A stretch of 64,000 nucleotides of DNA from Lysobacteraceae bacterium (GTDB lineage Bacteria > Bdellovibrionota > UBA1018 > JAGTJX01), in NCBI GenBank assembly GCA_023657465.1, contig JAGTJX010000003.1:561889-625888 (forward strand), in the 5' to 3' direction. Under the pieces are notes generated by a model that was not told the origin of the DNA, searched no databases, and worked only from the letters and a program-made list of their open reading frames with translations. The position numbers and the translations under genes were made by a program. Below are positions 61,183 through 64,000 of this stretch, piece by piece. Every line of letters begins with the position of its first letter. Within the stretch, counting starts at the first letter, position 1.

Positions 61183-62316
61183 TTACTGCCCCAAGATCGC
61201 TTTTGCGACCCATGCTGCTTGAGAAACGCAACCTTGGAGAAGGAATCCCCCTGTAGGGACATCCCAGTCAATCATCTCTCCAATACAGTAGATCTTTGGA
61301 AACTTCTTGAGTCTCAGATTCTCATCGAGCTCGCTCCAATCCACTCCTCCACCTGAGGATATCGCTTCATCCAGTGGTTGCGTAGCTGTGAGCGTGAGTG
61401 GGAACGACTTAATCCTCTCGGCCATCTCACTGGGAGTGAGTGACTTGAGTAGCGCAGGTTCTGTCATATGGAAAATGAGCGAGTCAGCGACTGGTGAAAG
61501 CTTCAGCATCTTCTGTACTCGTCTCATAGGCGAGAGATTTTCCTTTGCGCTCTCAAGCCTAGTCACTAGATCTTCAATTGTGGAGTCGGGCTTGAGATCA
61601 ATTCTCACTTCACCTGCTTCGCCCAAGAAATAAATCGGAGTGCCCTCAAGTCCATACTTCGTGACCATGAGTTCACCCTTCTTCGATCCTCGCGAACTCG
61701 TGAGCACGATCGTCTTCAGAGGCTTGCCTTCAGACTCTGCAAGAAACTTCGCAGGCCACGCGACTTGATAACCGACATTGGACGCAGTGAAGTCATTGAA
61801 CTTGATTCCAAGATCCTTCAGGATCTTCACCCACCGGAGCGGCTTCTCATCCGGCTCCCAGCTCCCACCACCAAGCGCTAGAATCGTAGCATCGTATTGC
61901 TTCGTCTCTGCAATCCCACCCCACTCTGTCCCGAATCTAAACTCCACTCCTTGAGTGACGAGACGCTCTTGCCAAAGTTTTAGTAAGTTTGCAGCCTTCA
62001 TGTCTTCGACGAATACTCGCCTGCTTGTACCGACGAACGTGGGAATGCCTAACTCTTCGATCCAGTTTCTCCATTGGCGTGCAGTGAATGCACGGATCAT
62101 CTTGTCCCACATCTCGTGAGGCGCGCCATATTGCGCGACCAATTCTTCTAGTGGAGCATCGTATGTAATGTTGAGGCCTGAACTTCCAGCAATGAGGAGT
62201 TTACGTCCCGCTGATTTTCTTTTCTCGTAGACAGTCACCTTCATGCCCGCATCCGAGAGCTGATCTGCAACCATAAGTCCTGCTGGGCCTGAGCCGATGA
62301 TCGCGATGTTTTTCAT
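61183..62316 (-). CDS. HI0933/YhiN-type FAD-dependent flavoprotein
   Basis: 377 residues. FAD-binding IAIIGSGPAGLMVADQLSDA (7-23 region) and YEKRKSAGRKLLIAGSSGLN, the K-x-x-x-G-R-K-L-L-x-x-G signature of the family, ending GEMIDWDVPTGGFLLQGCVS. Flavin oxidoreductase of unknown substrate, common in Gram-negatives. The start overlaps the stop of the LamG lipoprotein gene by four bases. Confidence 0.9.
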   Translation of the reverse strand: MKNIAIIGSGPAGLMVADQLSDAGMKVTVYEKRKSAGRKLLIAGSSGLNITYDAPLEELVAQYGAPHEMWDKMIRAFTARQWRNWIEELGIPTFVGTSRRVFVEDMKAANLLKLWQERLVTQGVEFRFGTEWGGIAETKQYDATILALGGGSWEPDEKPLRWVKILKDLGIKFNDFTASNVGYQVAWPAKFLAESEGKPLKTIVLTSSRGSKKGELMVTKYGLEGTPIYFLGEAGEVRIDLKPDSTIEDLVTRLESAKENLSPMRRVQKMLKLSPVADSLIFHMTEPALLKSLTPSEMAERIKSFPLTLTATQPLDEAISSGGGVDWSELDENLRLKKFPKIYCIGEMIDWDVPTGGFLLQGCVSQAAWVAKAILGQ

Positions 62317-63077
62317 GTGAATGGGGACACTATTGAAAATGGCCCATTAGTAACAGTGAGAATAGGATACGAACATCCAGGGCAATCTTCGGAATTTAAT
62401 GGAGCTGCGTTTTCTGTTGGATCAGCGCTATTTAAATTATCAAAATGAACAAGAAGCCTAGTATTCCTGTCTGAAGTAAAAGGACTAGCCGCTGGGACAA
62501 AATCTCCAGTATAACGAGCAAAATTAGACACTCTCACTTTATCAATTACACCAGGAAACCAAGCGGTACCCGTTGTATCGCTTCCAATATATGTAGAAGC
62601 TGCAGTGCAGTTCAAACCTCCACCACCTCCACCAGTTCCTGCAAAAACACCATTAATGTAGAGATTAACAACGCTACTTGAAGGATGAGTCATCGCAACA
62701 TGAGTTCGAACTCCTAAAGTAATAGGAAAATTAGAAGTAGTTGCAACATAAGTACCACAACCACCATTGGTTACCACTCCGACCAAGTTAAGTCCTGTTG
62801 TTATAAAAACCTGTGGCCTAAAGGAACCAGAATTAAATCTATAAATATATCGATTGCCAGAAGGAATATAAGAATCAAGCCTTACCCAAGCTTCTATTGT
62901 AAGTGGAAAGATAAGAGTCATCGAAGAATGTGTGACCACTGCAGAGCCCGACCCATAAAACTGAAGCGCTCTACCGAACCATTGACTAAATACTGAAGAC
63001 ATTGACGTCAGCATCCCAGGCCCGCAGCCAGAAACATTAGCACAAGCAATCAACACAAGAATTGAAGTGTAACGCAT
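62313..63077 (-). CDS. Lipoprotein with a LamG/concanavalin-like domain
   Basis: About 254 residues from ATG 63077 (MRYTSILVLIACANVSG-C, lipobox NVSGC); the frame opens at 63098. Single LamG/Con-A-like beta-sandwich: LTIEAWVRLDSYIPSGNRYI, the ligand loop THVAMTHPSSSVVNLYINGV, and IDKVRVSNFARYTGDFVPAA. Carbohydrate or protein adhesion is the usual role. Overlaps the flavoprotein gene by four bases. Confidence 0.8.
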   Translation of the reverse strand: MRYTSILVLIACANVSGCGPGMLTSMSSVFSQWFGRALQFYGSGSAVVTHSSMTLIFPLTIEAWVRLDSYIPSGNRYIYRFNSGSFRPQVFITTGLNLVGVVTNGGCGTYVATTSNFPITLGVRTHVAMTHPSSSVVNLYINGVFAGTGGGGGGLNCTAASTYIGSDTTGTAWFPGVIDKVRVSNFARYTGDFVPAASPFTSDRNTRLLVHFDNLNSADPTENAAPLNSEDCPGCSYPILTVTNGPFSIVSPFT

Positions 63078-63114
63078 CTTGTATTTATACCTCTTCACGG
63101 GTTAAAAGTATCAT

Positions 63115-64000
63115 ATGAAACGAAGCAAGAACACAAGAGCCCTCATCAGTAGAGACGGAAGTTTCAATGTCATCTCGCGAGGAGTCGATGGTCTCAAAAT
63201 TGGCGATCTCTATCACACTCTCCTTACCCTTCATGGCGGAATACTTCTTTTGCTCACCTTTGCACTTTTCATCGCAGTGAACGTCATTTTCGCTACTCTT
63301 TATTATTCTTGTGGTCCGACTGCACTCGATGGCATCGATCCTAGGAACGGTTTTTCTTACTGGTTTGATTGTTTCTTCTTCAGTGTTCAGACTTTCGCTA
63401 CTATTGGTTACGGCAAAATGGTCCCTATTGGCACTATCCCTAATATTCTCACTGTCATTGAATCGTTCATCTCCCTCATGATGGGAGCGATCATCACAGG
63501 TATTTTCTTCTCCAAGTTTTCTCGAGCCACTGCACGCGTCCTCTTCAGTAACAAAGCCTGCATCACTACAGTTGATAGTGATCTCTGTTTGTTTTTCAGA
63601 ATGGCGAACGAGCGGTTCAATCAAATTGTCGATGCGGAAATTGATTTTTACTTATTAAAACGAATAGAAACAAAAGAAGGCAAAACGTATCGCGTCCCTA
63701 TTCATCTCGAATTAGAAACCAAACGCATTTCGATTTTCGCTCTTGGATTCACAGTATTTCACATCATCGGTAAGCACAGCCCTCTCCACGGACTCACAGA
63801 AAAAGACATCCACCAAATCGACGGACAATTCGTCGTCACTGTCCGCGGTTTGGACGGAACTATGAATCAAACCATTCATGCCAGACACGCTTACTCTCCA
63901 AACGAAGTCATGTGGGGACATGATTTTGTAGACATGATGAACTCAACCAAGGAAGTGACTGAAATTGACCTGTCCTTGATTCATGATACGCACGCTGTTT
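63115..64000 (+). CDS. Inward-rectifier potassium channel (KirBac-like), partial
   Basis: Open from ATG 63115 to the window edge (295 codons so far). Two membrane segments flank the selectivity filter TIGYG (residues 96-100) in FFFSVQTFATIGYGKM, and a long beta-rich cytoplasmic domain follows (LLKRIETKEGKTYRVPIH; LTEKDIHQIDGQFVVTVRGL), the KirBac architecture. K+ flux through the inner membrane. Divergent from the LamG lipoprotein gene. The 3' end is outside the window. Confidence 0.88.
   Translation, partial: MKRSKNTRALISRDGSFNVISRGVDGLKIGDLYHTLLTLHGGILLLLTFALFIAVNVIFATLYYSCGPTALDGIDPRNGFSYWFDCFFFSVQTFATIGYGKMVPIGTIPNILTVIESFISLMMGAIITGIFFSKFSRATARVLFSNKACITTVDSDLCLFFRMANERFNQIVDAEIDFYLLKRIETKEGKTYRVPIHLELETKRISIFALGFTVFHIIGKHSPLHGLTEKDIHQIDGQFVVTVRGLDGTMNQTIHARHAYSPNEVMWGHDFVDMMNSTKEVTEIDLSLIHDTHAV

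Noticed and set aside
1-64000. CRISPR arrays, insertion sequences or prophage genes
   Set aside because: No spaced direct repeats of array type, no transposase or phage structural gene was seen on either strand.

Overview
The window looks like chromosome of a Gram-negative, AT-leaning bacterium. Signal peptides, lipoboxes, TolC-type proteins and predicted outer-membrane barrels are common. The gene mix (leucine catabolism with a split methylcrotonyl-CoA carboxylase, a fused CcsBA, secreted PEP-synthase-like proteins, a KirBac-type channel, a lysine-rich histone-like protein) would suit the Bdellovibrionota or a related predatory/oligoflexian lineage. That placement is inference from gene content; there is no rRNA to confirm it.

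Layout. 1-6.2 kb: a leucine-degradation locus, with a minus-strand operon (enoyl-CoA hydratase, biotin carboxylase, biotin carrier, HMG-CoA lyase, lipoprotein) divergent from the carboxyltransferase subunit. 6.2-8.1 kb: a heavily structured intergenic region, small housekeeping genes and tRNA-Thr(CGT). 8.1-15.7 kb: a CzcA-type metal efflux operon with two TolC-like genes and an unusually small adaptor-like protein. 15.8-17.5 kb: a three-gene probable ribosome-hibernation operon (HPF-like, small exported protein, baeRF-like). 17.7-21.3 kb: LysR regulator, barrel protein, DUF1275 protein, beta-carbonic anhydrase and a divergent winged-helix regulator. 21.3-24.6 kb: a broken ABC/HlyD secretion locus followed by an intact TolC gene. 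24.6-29.1 kb: four envelope or secreted proteins of unknown function. 29.1-33.5 kb: lipA, E2, lpd and lipB, a lipoate/2-oxoacid-dehydrogenase cluster whose E2/E3 probably feeds the same branched-chain catabolism as the first locus. 33.6-42.2 kb: TadG-like protein, a bipolar Lys/Asp protein, HD phosphohydrolase, CcsBA and ElbB. 42.3-53.7 kb: housekeeping genes (bcp, nadE, ndk) among three exported-protein genes that are each cut by an in-frame stop codon. 53.7-56.5 kb: methyltransferase, metallo-beta-lactamase-fold protein and radical SAM protein. 56.5-61.1 kb: arginine operon argC-argB-argD-NAGS-like-argJ. 61.2-64 kb: flavoprotein, LamG lipoprotein and the start of an inward-rectifier K+ channel gene that runs off the window.

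The most unusual signals are: (1) a long palindromic element present twice (6344-6425 and 54568-54650), both times between convergent genes, with identical inner arms but different, still perfectly self-complementary, outer arms; (2) three exported-protein genes within 11 kb whose reading frame continues past a TAA or TAG with no start codon to restart from; (3) an ABC-HlyD gene that lost its ATPase domain and carries four single-base insertions, all of the same sign. Readthrough/recoding and plain gene decay both remain possible for (2) and (3).

No stretch longer than 300 bases lacks a gene. The longest gap is 6240-6493, which holds the inverted repeats. No CRISPR array, insertion sequence, rRNA or prophage was seen.
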